Assembly (NCBI RefSeq): GCF_015355755.1
Contig: NZ_JACVEE010000001.1
Span: forward strand, 310,001-374,000
DNA length: 64,000 nt
Direction of reading: 5' to 3'
From: Nocardia sp. XZ_19_385
Lineage (GTDB): Bacteria; Actinomycetota; Actinomycetes; Mycobacteriales; Mycobacteriaceae
Below the pieces are notes generated by a model. It saw nothing but the letters and a program-made list of their open reading frames with translations, searched no databases and had not been told where the DNA came from. Of this stretch, positions 54,510 to 63,697 are shown piece by piece. Every line of letters begins with the position of its first letter. Position 1 is the first letter of the stretch. The position numbers and the translations under genes were made by a program.

Positions 54510-55274
54510 TTGGCTCGCCCTCGCACCACCCTCGTCGTCCAGAACACGATTCGCCTGACCGATCACATGATCAGAGTGCATCTGGGCGGTCCCGGCTTTG
54601 CCTCGTTCCAGCCCAACGAGTTCACCGACGCCTACGTCAAACTGGCCTTCCCCGGCCCCGACGGGGAGACCGTCCGCACCTATACCGTGCGTTCGATCGA
54701 TCAGGCAGCACAGGAAATCGCGATCGACTTCGTCTACCACGGTGATGAAGGCGTCGCGGGCCCGTGGGCCGCTACCGCCAAGCCCGGCGACACCATCGAA
54801 CTCATGGGTCCCGGTGGCGCCTACGCCCCGCGCCCCGACGCCGACTGGCACCTGCTCGCGGGCGACGACTCCGCCCTGCCCGCCATCGCCGCCGCATGCT
54901 CCGCGCTGCCCGCCGACGCGGTCGGCCGCGTGTTCCTCGAAATCGACAGTCCCGCAGACGAACTGGGCATCGATAAGCCTGATGGTGTGCAGCTCACCTG
55001 GATCCACCGCGGCGACGCGGCCCCCGGCGAGAAACTCGCCGCCGCCGTCCGCGCCGAGCCCTGGCTCGACGGACAGGTCCAGGTTTTCATTCACGGCGAA
55101 GCGCATTCGGTCATGCACGAACTGCGCCCCTATATCCGCAAGGAACGCGGAGTCTCCGCCGAGTGGGCCTCCTCGATCTCCGGCTACTGGCGCCGCGGAC
55201 GCACCGAAGAGGGTTTCCGGCAGTGGAAATCCGAACTCGCCGAACAGGAGAAGGTCACTCGATCGGCGGTGTAA
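54510..55274 (+). CDS. Siderophore-interacting protein (ferric-siderophore reductase)
   Basis: 254 residues from TTG 54510, with GGAGGTG five bases before it. An N-terminal FAD-binding barrel holds the RTYTVRS motif, and GPWAATAKPGDTIELMGPGGAY is the flavin region. The SIP NADPH-binding domain follows (WHLLAGDDSALPAIAA, FIHGEAHSVMHELRPYIRKERG, SISGYWRRGRTEEGFRQWK). It reduces ferric siderophores in the cytoplasm to release iron. The iron-box-like site upstream fits de-repression under iron limitation. Confidence 0.92.
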   Translation: MARPRTTLVVQNTIRLTDHMIRVHLGGPGFASFQPNEFTDAYVKLAFPGPDGETVRTYTVRSIDQAAQEIAIDFVYHGDEGVAGPWAATAKPGDTIELMGPGGAYAPRPDADWHLLAGDDSALPAIAAACSALPADAVGRVFLEIDSPADELGIDKPDGVQLTWIHRGDAAPGEKLAAAVRAEPWLDGQVQVFIHGEAHSVMHELRPYIRKERGVSAEWASSISGYWRRGRTEEGFRQWKSELAEQEKVTRSAV

Positions 55275-55276
55275 CC

Positions 55277-55322
55277 GAAAGCGCCCGCCCGGCCAGGAGA
55301 ACAGGCCGGGGCGGGCGCTTTC
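55277..55322. terminator. Bidirectional GC-rich terminator
   Basis: GAAAGCGCCCGCC and GGCC on the left pair with GGCC and GGCGGGCGCTTTC on the right around a short AGGAGAACA loop, giving a stem of about 17 pairs. It separates the plus-strand siderophore gene from the minus-strand membrane-protein gene. Confidence 0.8.
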
Positions 55323-55332
55323 GCGGAGCAGC

Positions 55333-55746
55333 TCAGGCGGGCGTTGTTTTCCAGGTGCTGACGGCCCAGATAACGACGACGTCGAGCGCGATGATCAAGA
55401 TCGACCAGGCCGGATAGTAGGGCAGGGCCAGGAAGTTCGTCACGATGGAGACGGCCGCGAGGGTGATTGCGGCGACCCGGCCCCAGGTGGTCCCGGTAGC
55501 GAGCCCGAGCGCGCAGATGATCAGCAGTATTCCGACAGCGATGTGGATCCAGCCCCAAGTGGTGAGGTCGAATTTATAGGTGTACTCCGGGCCGATGACG
55601 AAAACGCTGTCGTCGGCGACCGCGGAAATACCCTCGAGCAGGTTGAGCAGACCGACGGTGAACAGCAGGATTGCTGCGCCGATGGCGGTTCCCATGGCAA
55701 TCCCCTGACGCATCGGGTATTCGGGATCAGGTGACGAGTGGGACAT
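55333..55746 (-). CDS. Small four-helix membrane protein (DUF7144-like)
   Basis: A 137-residue protein with four predicted helices: about 16-42, 66-88 (WGWIHIAVGILLIICALGLA), 91-108 and 111-131. The WGWIHI and ALPYYPAWSILIIALDVVVIWA text matches a common actinobacterial membrane family of unknown function. ATG 55746 is preceded by AGGATCC-like sequence with a possible AAAGGA. It lies just downstream (minus strand) of the secreted toxin-like gene, separated by 33 bases, and could be co-transcribed. Confidence 0.75.
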   Translation of the reverse strand: MSHSSPDPEYPMRQGIAMGTAIGAAILLFTVGLLNLLEGISAVADDSVFVIGPEYTYKFDLTTWGWIHIAVGILLIICALGLATGTTWGRVAAITLAAVSIVTNFLALPYYPAWSILIIALDVVVIWAVSTWKTTPA

Positions 55747-55779
55747 GAGCGGATCCTTTCTCGGAAAGATCGAAGTGCA

Positions 55780-57387
55780 CTAAGGCTTGACCGTTGCTTT
55801 CATGACCGCCTTGGCGTTGCTGCCCTCGACGCCGATCTTGATAGACGCCTGCCCCGGAGTGTCACCGGCGACAAGTTTGGGTGCGTATGCCCAACCCTTG
55901 TCGTTGGTGGTGATGGTGACCTTTTCCCGCCGCAGCTCGCTGAGACCGTCCTGGGTCTGGTGGCTGGAGTTGTCGGTCTTGGCCAATTGCTGCAGGAAAT
56001 AGGAGTTGGTGTCGCCGTCCACTTCAAAGGTCACCTGGACACCGGCAACCGGCTTGCCGTCCGCCAGGGCCTGTACGCCCAGCTTCTTCCCGAACGACAT
56101 TCCGACCTTCGCAGCCTGGTCGCTGGACGGCTTGCCCGGCTGTAGCTTGTCCACCTTCCGTGGCGCGTCACTCACCCTGGCCTTTTTGTCTTGGTTACTG
56201 CATTGGCTCTTTTCCTGGTCGGTCATCGGGAACGCCTTGACCGTGGTCGAGCCCTTGTCCGTCGGGACAGGCACGAGCACCTCCGACGGCATGTGCCAGT
56301 ACTTGTTCTTCTCCTCTTCGCGGAAGGCGTGATGCCCCTGCATCCTGGCCATAGCCTTGGTGAACCAGAGCTGGCCGATATGTAGAGCGGGGGTGTTCAA
56401 CCCTTGCGAAATGATGTCCTTGTTCGACTCGCCCCACTCCCGGCCCCACTCGGAGCTCACGGTCGCCTTCACATTGACGACACCGATTTTGAATTCGGAC
56501 TCGATCGAGCTGCCGACGGTGACATGTTCCTGCCAGGTCGTTTCGTGCTCCTTGCTCACATTGGTCGGTTGCATCTCGGTCGTGCAGTTGACAACCTGGG
56601 TGATCAGCACAGGATCCGGCGAGCCGAACGGCGCGGGCTTACCGGTGTTACCGACGCCGTGATGGGAACAGCCCCGTTCCGGTGTGACTCGCTCACATTG
56701 GTCTCGGAACAACCGCATCGGACCGTTTCCCAGCACATCATCGGTCGGGATCTCCCACAGACCGGCTCCCCAGGTCTGGTCGGCCGGGAACTGGTCGCCC
56801 GGATCGCCCTCCGCCGTGCTGATGTCGCCCCATCCGTTGGCCGCAGCAGGCGCACCGCTCATCGGGTCGTCGCCGTACTCGAATATGCGGACCGCGCAGT
56901 CCCGGTAGGTGCTGTAGGAGCTGATCTTGTTTTCCAGCCACCAGGGAAACTCCGACCACCACCCCGACGACTTCGGCTTGCACGCCTCGCGCACCTGGTT
57001 ATCGGCCACCGAGAAGATGACCGATTGGCCCTCGAACTTCTTGTCCGCGTAGGCGATGAACGGCACGGCGCGGCCGCCGGGATTCGGTTTGTCCAACTTC
57101 GCCCGCAGCTTTTTGCTGAGTACCGCGGTGGTCGCGTCCGGCGATATGTCCTCGGTGTCCAACCCCGTAGCGAAGGCGATCGCCTTCCGGAAGTTTTCGA
57201 AGCAATCCGATTTCAGCGACTTGTTATCGGGCTTTTCGGTCCCCTTGGCTTTATTCAGCTGGACCACGCAGTGCTTCTGCGACTCGGCCTCCGCGCGGAC
57301 CGGCATCAGCCCGGGAGTGGCCAATCCGATCGCCACCGTCCCGGCGAGCAAGACCCTGAAACGAAACCTGGACTGCCAACACCGCAT
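55780..57387 (-). CDS. Secreted protein with aerolysin-like central region and Ig-like C-terminus
   Basis: 535 residues from ATG 57387, with GGAGG 6 bases upstream; a longer frame is open but lacks this. A signal peptide spans 1-34. A cysteine-bearing section at 122-173 (SVIFSVADN, ISSYSTYRDCAVRIFEYGDD) resembles a beta-gamma-crystallin or I36-type domain. Residues about 262-345 are alternating Ser/Thr/hydrophobic strands (TTWQEHVTVGSSIESEFKIG, VKATVSSEWGREWGES), as in aerolysin/ETX-MTX2 pore formers. Residues 425-535 look like an Ig-like domain (GKPVAGVQVTFEVDG, TTNDKGWAYAPKLVAGDTPG). The function is unproven; a pore-forming or adhesive role is inferred. Confidence 0.6.
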   Translation of the reverse strand: MRCWQSRFRFRVLLAGTVAIGLATPGLMPVRAEAESQKHCVVQLNKAKGTEKPDNKSLKSDCFENFRKAIAFATGLDTEDISPDATTAVLSKKLRAKLDKPNPGGRAVPFIAYADKKFEGQSVIFSVADNQVREACKPKSSGWWSEFPWWLENKISSYSTYRDCAVRIFEYGDDPMSGAPAAANGWGDISTAEGDPGDQFPADQTWGAGLWEIPTDDVLGNGPMRLFRDQCERVTPERGCSHHGVGNTGKPAPFGSPDPVLITQVVNCTTEMQPTNVSKEHETTWQEHVTVGSSIESEFKIGVVNVKATVSSEWGREWGESNKDIISQGLNTPALHIGQLWFTKAMARMQGHHAFREEEKNKYWHMPSEVLVPVPTDKGSTTVKAFPMTDQEKSQCSNQDKKARVSDAPRKVDKLQPGKPSSDQAAKVGMSFGKKLGVQALADGKPVAGVQVTFEVDGDTNSYFLQQLAKTDNSSHQTQDGLSELRREKVTITTNDKGWAYAPKLVAGDTPGQASIKIGVEGSNAKAVMKATVKP

Positions 57388-57612
57388 CGCGACCTCCTCG
57401 GCCACTCGCTGTTCGCTCCGTATATCGATAGCCGACCAATCACCAGAACTTCACCCGAGGGGCGACGACACGTAGAGTAGCTGTGAATTTGCTGCGGGCT
57501 GGGTTACGAGGCCCGATCAGCGTGTTTGATCTCCGCAAATACCCGGTTATCAAATGTGCCGTGCCGTCGGCGAGAATGACTCCCCGGTTCATTCCCGCCC
57601 CGAGAGGAATCG

Positions 57613-59025
57613 ATGACCACCGCACACGACCGCCGCTGGCGTCGCCGCACACCCGATGAAGCCGTCCTGGCCGGGGGAACGACGCTCAAGCGCAGCCTCG
57701 GCCGGCTCGACCTGACCGCCATGGGCGTCGGCACGATCGTCGGCGCGGGGATCTTCGTCATCACCGGTGTGGCCGCCGCCGAGAAGGCCGGTCCGTCGAT
57801 CGTGCTGTCGTTCCTGCTCGCCGGGTTGGTCTGTGTGCTGGTGGCGCTGTGCTACAGCGAACTCGCGGCAATGGTTCCGGTGTCGGGCAGTGCCTATACC
57901 TACACCTACGCCACGCTCGGTGAAGGGCCCGCGTTCCTGGTCGGATGGAATCTGCTGCTGGAGTTCGTGATCGCCGGGTCCGCGGTGGCGATCGGGTGGT
58001 CCGGAACCACGGTGTCGGCGCTGGATTCGCTGTTCGGCATCACCCTGTCGAAGGCGATCACCGCGGCACCGGCCGAGGGCGGCGTCGTGAATCTGCCCGC
58101 CGTACTGATCATCGGGCTGCTCGTGGCGGTGCTGGTCGGCGAGGTGACGTTGACCGCGAAGATCACCAAGGCTCTGGTCGGGGTGACCATCGGTGTGCTG
58201 GTGCTGGTTGTCGCGGTGGGCGCGCCGCATATCGATCCGGGAAACTGGGTGCCGTTCGCGCCGTTCGGCTGGAGCGGAGTGGTCGGCGGCGCCGCCATCG
58301 CGTTCTTCGCGTTCCTCGGTTTCGATGTGGTGGCCGCTTCGGCGGAGGAAGCGCGCGACCCGAAGAAGGACGTGCCGTTCGCGATCATCGGCACCGTCCT
58401 CATCGCGACCCTGCTGTACGCGCTGGTCAGTGCGGTGCTGACCGGAGTCGCGCCGTTCGCCTCGCTGAACAACAGCGCGCCCATCGCGACCGCGTTCGGG
58501 GCGCTGAACATCGGCTGGATCGGCAACGTCATCGTGGTCGCCTCGATCATCGCACTGACCAAGGGCGTGCTGCTGATCATCTACGCGCAGGTGCGGTTGG
58601 CTTTCGCCATGTGCCGCGACGGACTGCTGCCCAAACGGCTCGCCGCCACCGGCGAGCACGCCACCCCGGTCCGGCTCACCCTGGTGCTCGGCGTGTGTTG
58701 CGCCGCGATCGCCGGGCTGGTGCCCATCGACATCGTGGTCGAACTGGTGAATATCGGTGCGCTGTCGGCATTCGCGGTGGTGTGTGCCGGTGTGCTCATG
58801 TTGCGCAAACTCGAACCGGATCGCGAACGCCCATTCCGCACACCGCTGGTGCCGTTCGTGCCGATTCTCGCGCTGATCGGTTGCGCGCTGATGGCGCTCA
58901 CCCTGGACGGGCTGACCTGGGTGCGATTCGCGGTGTGGGTCGCTATCGGGCTGGCGGTGTATTTCGGTTACAGCCGCCGGAATTCGGTGCTCGCCACGGC
59001 GATGCGCGGGGCCGCCAAGATATGA
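57613..59025 (+). CDS. APC family cationic amino acid permease
   Basis: A 470-residue permease with about 12-13 helices. Hallmarks: LTAMGVGTIVGAGIFVITG in helix 1, SGSAYTYTYATLGEGPAFLVGWNLLLEF in helix 3-4, and FFAFLGFDVVAASAEEARDPKKDVPFAI in the conserved helix 6-7 region. This places it in the CAT/YfnA group that moves amino acids with protons. GAGAGG lies just before the ATG. It is divergent from the secreted toxin-like gene across 225 bases, where nothing further is recognised. Confidence 0.93.
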   Translation: MTTAHDRRWRRRTPDEAVLAGGTTLKRSLGRLDLTAMGVGTIVGAGIFVITGVAAAEKAGPSIVLSFLLAGLVCVLVALCYSELAAMVPVSGSAYTYTYATLGEGPAFLVGWNLLLEFVIAGSAVAIGWSGTTVSALDSLFGITLSKAITAAPAEGGVVNLPAVLIIGLLVAVLVGEVTLTAKITKALVGVTIGVLVLVVAVGAPHIDPGNWVPFAPFGWSGVVGGAAIAFFAFLGFDVVAASAEEARDPKKDVPFAIIGTVLIATLLYALVSAVLTGVAPFASLNNSAPIATAFGALNIGWIGNVIVVASIIALTKGVLLIIYAQVRLAFAMCRDGLLPKRLAATGEHATPVRLTLVLGVCCAAIAGLVPIDIVVELVNIGALSAFAVVCAGVLMLRKLEPDRERPFRTPLVPFVPILALIGCALMALTLDGLTWVRFAVWVAIGLAVYFGYSRRNSVLATAMRGAAKI

Positions 59026-59037
59026 AACACTGCCGGG

Positions 59038-59454
59038 ATGTCTGATGACGAGAAGCAGATCCGGGTCCTGATCGAGCGCTGGGCGGGTGCGGTGCACGCC
59101 GGCGATCTGGAGACGGTACTCGCCGATCACGCCCCCGACATCGTGATGTTCGATGTGCCGCCGCCGCACGAGGGTGTGCGCGGCCTGGACTCCTACCGCG
59201 ACGTGTGGCCCGGATTCTTCGCCTGGCAGGCTTCCGGCGGCAGCTTCGACATCGTGTCGCTCGACATCGTCACCGGCGGTGAAGTGGCGTTCGCTTACGC
59301 GCTGCTGTTGTGCGGCACCGCAGAGGAATTCGCGAACAACCCCGGCAAGCGGCTGCGGCTCACCCTCGGGCTGCGCAAACAAGACGGCCGCTGGACCGTA
59401 CTGCACGAGCATCATTCGTTCGCCGACGAGAGCCTGGAACCCGGACTCGACTGA
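59038..59454 (+). CDS. NTF2-like (SnoaL/DUF4440-type) protein
   Basis: A 138-residue cone-shaped-fold protein. The N-terminal helix has EKQIRVLIERWAGAVHAGDLETVLADHAPDIVMFDVPPP, followed by the curved sheet with LTLGLRKQDGRWTVLHEHHS. The family includes isomerase-like and calcium/calmodulin-kinase association domains, and many members are uncharacterised. It starts 12 bases after the permease stop and is probably co-transcribed. Confidence 0.85.
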   Translation: MSDDEKQIRVLIERWAGAVHAGDLETVLADHAPDIVMFDVPPPHEGVRGLDSYRDVWPGFFAWQASGGSFDIVSLDIVTGGEVAFAYALLLCGTAEEFANNPGKRLRLTLGLRKQDGRWTVLHEHHSFADESLEPGLD

Positions 59455-59481
59455 CGGTTTGCAGCCAGTGCCCAGGTCGTG

Positions 59482-60867
59482 TCATCGGGTGTAGCGGTGC
59501 TTGACCCCGGCCGGGAAGTAGTCGGGGTCGCCCGCGGGCCGCAACTCCACATGCGGCAGGTGCCGCTCTGCCGGAACGTAATTGGCGTATTCGCTGTTGT
59601 GGCGGAGCAGTTCGTCGCGGACGGCCTCGGCGACCAGCCGGGTACGCTCCCCCGTATTGGCTGCCTCGGGGGCGAGTTCGACGGTGAGGCGCAGCAGCCG
59701 GTTCCGGTCGGCGTCCTCCCAGGCCTCCATCACGAACTTGCCGGTCACCCAGTCGCAGAGGGCGGGTTGTTCCAGACCGAGGGCGACGGTCTCGGGGAAG
59801 ACGTTGGCGCCGAACACCGATACCGCGTGCAGCGACCGGCCGAAGACGTAGACGAACGGCAACTCCGGTCCGGCAACAGGATCGAATCCCTGCGCCCGGC
59901 AGATCTCCATCAGCTCCGCGTACGGCAGCACTCCCCCGTCGTCGGCGAGGTGATAGCGGATCAGCGGGACCCCGGAGTCCGCGGTGAACACCAGTGTCCC
60001 GTCGACGGTTTCGAAGTATCGATCCGCCGGGTCGTATTGCAGCAGCGTCGGCAGTCGCTGCCCGCCGAACACCTGCGCCGCCACGGTCAGACGCCCGGCC
60101 AGGAAGCGCCGGATCGCCACGCTCAGCGGCGTCTCGTTGCCGAGCACGCCGCCGTCGGCCGTCCCGTAGAGCGCGGCGACGTCGCGGCGCGGGTCCAGGC
60201 CCGCTCGGACGCCCATGAGATCGCGCCACTGTTCGCTGAAAACCTCGCCCGCACAAACCAGCTTGACCGCATAACGCGACCACCGCAGCCCTGCCCGCAA
60301 CCCGGTATCGATCACGTCTTTCAGGAACGGCGGATAGCCGAACAGCACCACTTGATCGAAGTGCTCCCCCAATTCGGGTATCACGCGCAGGATTTCGGCC
60401 TTGTTGTTGCCGGGCGCGACCACCGTCAACGGCAGCCGCGCGGACAGTTCACGCAGGCAGGCGAGCGTGTACACCCCGCCCACCCACGTGCCCAGCGGAA
60501 AACACACCACCGCGAGGGTGCGCCGGGTACCCGCACCGAACCCATCGACCAAGACCTGTTCGAACCGCCCGGTCGCGGCGGCTTCGTCCGCGGTCGAACG
60601 CGGCCAGAAGGTCGGCGTCCCAGTCGAACCGGAGGACACCGCGATCACATCGCATCCGGTCAGATCCCCGCCCCGGCACCGCTCAGGCAACGGAAACCGT
60701 TGGTGATAGTTCGCTTTGGTGACCAGCGGCAGACGAGCGAACGCCGCGGCATCGGTGATCTGCGCCGCATCGACCCCGTGCTCACCCAGAAACTTCTGAT
60801 AGGCGGGCACAGTGGCCGCGGTGCGCTGGAACAACTCCAGCACAGCGGGAAAAGGATCGGAGAGCAT
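59482..60867 (-). CDS. Phenylacetate-CoA ligase-like adenylate-forming enzyme
   Basis: About 461 residues from ATG 60867; an upstream ATG at 60933 gives 483, with a poorly conserved extension. PaaK-family motifs: the phosphate loop VSSGSTGTPTFWPRS, LYGTADGGVLGNE, FTADSGVPLIRYHLADDGG and FGRSLHAVSVFGANVFPE. The C-terminal lid ends HVELRPAGDPDYFPAGVKHRYTR. It should activate a carboxylic acid as an adenylate and CoA thioester, or pass it to a partner. It is a solitary gene, and the acid substrate is unknown. Confidence 0.85.
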   Translation of the reverse strand: MLSDPFPAVLELFQRTAATVPAYQKFLGEHGVDAAQITDAAAFARLPLVTKANYHQRFPLPERCRGGDLTGCDVIAVSSGSTGTPTFWPRSTADEAAATGRFEQVLVDGFGAGTRRTLAVVCFPLGTWVGGVYTLACLRELSARLPLTVVAPGNNKAEILRVIPELGEHFDQVVLFGYPPFLKDVIDTGLRAGLRWSRYAVKLVCAGEVFSEQWRDLMGVRAGLDPRRDVAALYGTADGGVLGNETPLSVAIRRFLAGRLTVAAQVFGGQRLPTLLQYDPADRYFETVDGTLVFTADSGVPLIRYHLADDGGVLPYAELMEICRAQGFDPVAGPELPFVYVFGRSLHAVSVFGANVFPETVALGLEQPALCDWVTGKFVMEAWEDADRNRLLRLTVELAPEAANTGERTRLVAEAVRDELLRHNSEYANYVPAERHLPHVELRPAGDPDYFPAGVKHRYTR

Positions 60868-61020
60868 CTGGCGAGCGGCCTTTCTGCGCGACGAACCTGC
60901 GTCGCCCTCAAACCTACCGGCGCCCATCGGCACTCGCGTCCGAACTGCAACCGTGCGAACCGGGGCTGTGCCGCAAAATAGATCGTGCGGTCAGTGTTTT
61001 CGGGTAGATCGGGGGGCAAG

Positions 61021-62610
61021 TTGAGACGCCGTGCTTTTCATGGACCCAGCAGGCTGGCGGGGGCGTGCATGGTGGTGGCGCTGACCACGGGTTGTGCCGG
61101 GTTGAATACGGTGCCCGGGCATCCGGTGGCCGCGCCGGAGCCGTTGCCGACTGTGGCCGATTACTACGCTCAGCGGGTCGAGTGGCGGCCGTGTGTGGAG
61201 AGCCCCGAGGCTGATTGCGGTGATATTCGGATTCCCGTCGATTACGCGAACCCGGGCGCCCAGGCCATCACCATGCCATTGGTCCGGTTGCGCGCGACCA
61301 GCCCCGAGGGCCGGCTCGGGGTGCTGACCATGAATCCCGGTGGTCCTGGCGAATCGGGTTACCAGCAGGTGCTGGGGGCGCTCGACCCGGATGACACCGG
61401 GCTGCGCAAGTTTCGTGTGCGCTATGACCTGGTCGGGTTCGACCCGCGTGGGGTCGGCCGCACCGCGCCGGTCCGCTGCCTCGACGACCGAGCCACCGAC
61501 GACTACTACGCCACCGACTTCACGCCGACCACGCCCGAGCAGCTCACCGAAGTGGCTGCGGCACATCGGGATTACGCCGCCGCCTGTCTGCGCAATACCG
61601 GTCGGCTGCTGGGTTTCGTCGGGACCGAGTTCGTCGCCAAGGACATGGACGTCATGCGTTCGGCCCTCGGTGAGTCGAGATTGAACTATCTCGGCTTCTC
61701 CTACGGCTCGCGACTGGGCCTGTTTTACGCCGAGGAGTTCCCGGATCGGGTCGGGCGGATGCTGCTGGACTCGGTCGACGACCCGAGCTCCGCGCCCGAC
61801 CGCTGGGAATTCGACGACACGAGCTCGTTTCCGGTCTCGACGCGGCTCGCACCCCGCGACCAGGTGGTCTACGACATGCTGAGCACCTGTGCGGCCCGGT
61901 CGGATTGCCCGCTCGGCAACGACGCGGCAGCCGCGATGACGGCGCTGCGCGCCCTTATCGACAAGGTCGACGCCAACCCGATCCCGGTCGACGACGGCCG
62001 CAAACTCGGCTCGAATCTCGCGCTACTCGGCTTGTTCGAAACCACTTACGACGCCAGTTATCAGAAGCGGTTCGAGCAGGCGATCGTGGCGGCGCAACGG
62101 GGCGACGGAACACCACTGGCGAAACTGGCCGACAGCTATGTGGGTCGCGGCGAGAACGGCCGGTTCTCCAGTTCGGATCCCGCGTTCTGGGCGATCCAGT
62201 GCGCCAACGACGACCCGGCCCGCTACCGCACCAAAACCGAGGAACAGATCATGGACGCCCTGAATCGGGTGGCCGAACGCTATGCGGCGTCCGGGCCGCT
62301 GTTCGGTGCGAACCGGGTGTTCAGTACGCCACTGTGCCTGTTCTGGCAGGTGCCGCCGAGCCGGGCCTCGGCCGGAGTGGACGCGAAGGGCGCGCCGACC
62401 ATCGTGCTGGTCAACAACACCGGGGACCCGGCGACACCGCTGGAAGACGCCGAACATGTGGCGGACACCCTGGACAACGCGGTTCTGGTGGTCAACGAGC
62501 ACGACGGGCACATCGCCTTCGACAACGGATCGGAGTGCGTGGACGGGATCGTGCTCGGCTTCTTCTTCGACGGCGAGCTGCCCGCGCCCGGAACCCGGTG
62601 CCGCCGTTGA
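61021..62610 (+). CDS. Secreted alpha/beta hydrolase lipoprotein (TAP-like tripeptidyl aminopeptidase family)
   Basis: About 529 residues from TTG 61021; GTG 60985 is an alternative. The signal peptide ends in lipobox LTTGC. The catalytic fold has NPGGPGESGY (oxyanion loop), VGFDPRGVGRT, nucleophile GFSYGS, aspartate in VNNTGDPATPLEDA and histidine in NEHDGHIAF, followed by the TAP-like C-terminal domain with CVDGIVLGFFFDGELPAPGTRC. Streptomyces relatives release tripeptides; others are lipases. It is probably an envelope-bound exopeptidase. Confidence 0.9.
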   Translation: MRRRAFHGPSRLAGACMVVALTTGCAGLNTVPGHPVAAPEPLPTVADYYAQRVEWRPCVESPEADCGDIRIPVDYANPGAQAITMPLVRLRATSPEGRLGVLTMNPGGPGESGYQQVLGALDPDDTGLRKFRVRYDLVGFDPRGVGRTAPVRCLDDRATDDYYATDFTPTTPEQLTEVAAAHRDYAAACLRNTGRLLGFVGTEFVAKDMDVMRSALGESRLNYLGFSYGSRLGLFYAEEFPDRVGRMLLDSVDDPSSAPDRWEFDDTSSFPVSTRLAPRDQVVYDMLSTCAARSDCPLGNDAAAAMTALRALIDKVDANPIPVDDGRKLGSNLALLGLFETTYDASYQKRFEQAIVAAQRGDGTPLAKLADSYVGRGENGRFSSSDPAFWAIQCANDDPARYRTKTEEQIMDALNRVAERYAASGPLFGANRVFSTPLCLFWQVPPSRASAGVDAKGAPTIVLVNNTGDPATPLEDAEHVADTLDNAVLVVNEHDGHIAFDNGSECVDGIVLGFFFDGELPAPGTRCRR

Positions 62611-62618
62611 GTTTCCGC

Positions 62619-63296
62619 TCAGCAGTTGTCGCAGCACGCGGCCGGTGCGGCGCCGACCGGCGGTGTCGCGCAGCAGACGTCGCCTTTCCAGGCGTTGCGG
62701 CCTTCCTTGACGGCGATGACCGCGATCACCAGTGCCGCGATCGGATCCGCCCATGACCAGCCGAACAGACTGTTCAGCAGCAGGCCGACCAGCAGAACCG
62801 CCGACAGGTAGGTGCACAAAAGCGTCTGCTTGGAATCGGCGACCGCCGAGGCCGAACCCAGTTCGCGCCCGGCCTGGCGCTGCAACCACGACAGCACCGG
62901 CATGATGACCAAACTCGCTGCCGCCAAAGCGATCCCGACCGAGGAGTGCCGCGCCTCGCCGACGCCCAGCAGCGAGCGGACCGCGTCGACGGTGACGTAG
63001 GCGGCCAGCGCGAAGAAGGAGAACGCGATGATCCGCAGCGCCACCTTCTCCCGCGCCTCGGGATCGCGACCGGCGAACTGCCACGCCACGGCCGCCGCCG
63101 AGGACACCTCGATCACCGAGTCCAAGCCGAACCCGATCAACGCCGTCGAGGACACGCGAGCGCCTTCGGTGAGCGCGATGCTCGCCTCGAGCACGTTGTA
63201 GGTGATCGTCGCGGCCACGAACCAGCGGATGCGCTTGGCCAGCAGAGCGCGCCGGTCAGCGACGGTGTCCAGCGCGGGCATGCCGAGGTTCGTCAT
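62619..63296 (-). CDS. Cation diffusion facilitator with cysteine-rich tail
   Basis: 225 residues from ATG 63296, overlapping the ArsR stop as ATGA. Six membrane helices with metal-site acidic residues in GFGLDSVIEVSS and ASAVADSKQTLLCTYLSA. The C-terminus is a short cysteine-rich tail (CCATPPVGAAPAACCDNC) instead of the usual cytoplasmic dimerisation domain. It should export a soft divalent metal such as cadmium or lead, given its coupling to a CmtR-like sensor. Confidence 0.87.
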   Translation of the reverse strand: MTNLGMPALDTVADRRALLAKRIRWFVAATITYNVLEASIALTEGARVSSTALIGFGLDSVIEVSSAAAVAWQFAGRDPEAREKVALRIIAFSFFALAAYVTVDAVRSLLGVGEARHSSVGIALAAASLVIMPVLSWLQRQAGRELGSASAVADSKQTLLCTYLSAVLLVGLLLNSLFGWSWADPIAALVIAVIAVKEGRNAWKGDVCCATPPVGAAPAACCDNC

Positions 63297-63628
63297 CAGC
63301 AGCACTCCCCCTCGGCATCGTCGGAGCAGCGGCAGGCCGGATCCACCGCGAGCACCAGCCCGAGCAGGTCGTCGAGAGCGTGGCTGATGCGCTTGTCCGC
63401 GAGTTCATACCGGCTGCGCCGACCCTCCGGCACCGCCACGACCAGACCGCAACCACGAAGGCACGCAAGGTGATTGGACAGGATTTGGCGGGAGACCCCG
63501 AGTTCGTCGGCCAGCTCGGCCGGATATCCCGGGCCTTGGCGCAGCCGCAGCAGAATCCGGGTCCGGGTCGCGTCGGAGAGCGCGTACCCGAATCGGGCCA
63601 GAGCTTCGTTCTGAATGGCGGTCTGCAC
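63296..63628 (-). CDS. ArsR/SmtB family metal sensor (CmtR-like)
   Basis: A 110-residue winged-helix repressor. The recognition helix region is ELADELGVSRQILSNHLACLRGCGLV, with Cys56 and Cys60 matching the Cys57/Cys61 metal site of M. tuberculosis CmtR, a cadmium/lead sensor. The C-terminus carries four more cysteines (ACRC and ECC), more than CmtR has. It is translationally coupled to the cation diffusion facilitator. The operator is probably the inverted repeat just upstream. Confidence 0.9.
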   Translation of the reverse strand: MQTAIQNEALARFGYALSDATRTRILLRLRQGPGYPAELADELGVSRQILSNHLACLRGCGLVVAVPEGRRSRYELADKRISHALDDLLGLVLAVDPACRCSDDAEGECC

Positions 63629-63639
63629 ACACTGACAGT

Positions 63640-63655
63640 ACAGCAGAATCTGTAT
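63640..63655. promoter_or_regulatory. Candidate CmtR-like operator
   Basis: TACAG-CAGAAT-CTGTA is a perfect 5-base inverted repeat 11 bases upstream of the sensor's start, and another TACAG follows at about 63669. The AT-rich run through TTCAGAAAATC also makes this the likely promoter region for the minus-strand operon. Confidence 0.55.
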
Positions 63656-63697
63656 TCAGAAAATCGTGTACAGAGCCACCGCGCTAGGGTTGGCCTC

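Noticed and set aside
57589..59415. A 608-codon open frame on the minus strand
   Set aside because: It is antisense to the APC permease and NTF2-like genes, has an Arg/His/Gln/Asp-rich composition typical of reverse-frame reading in GC-rich DNA, and shows no domain.
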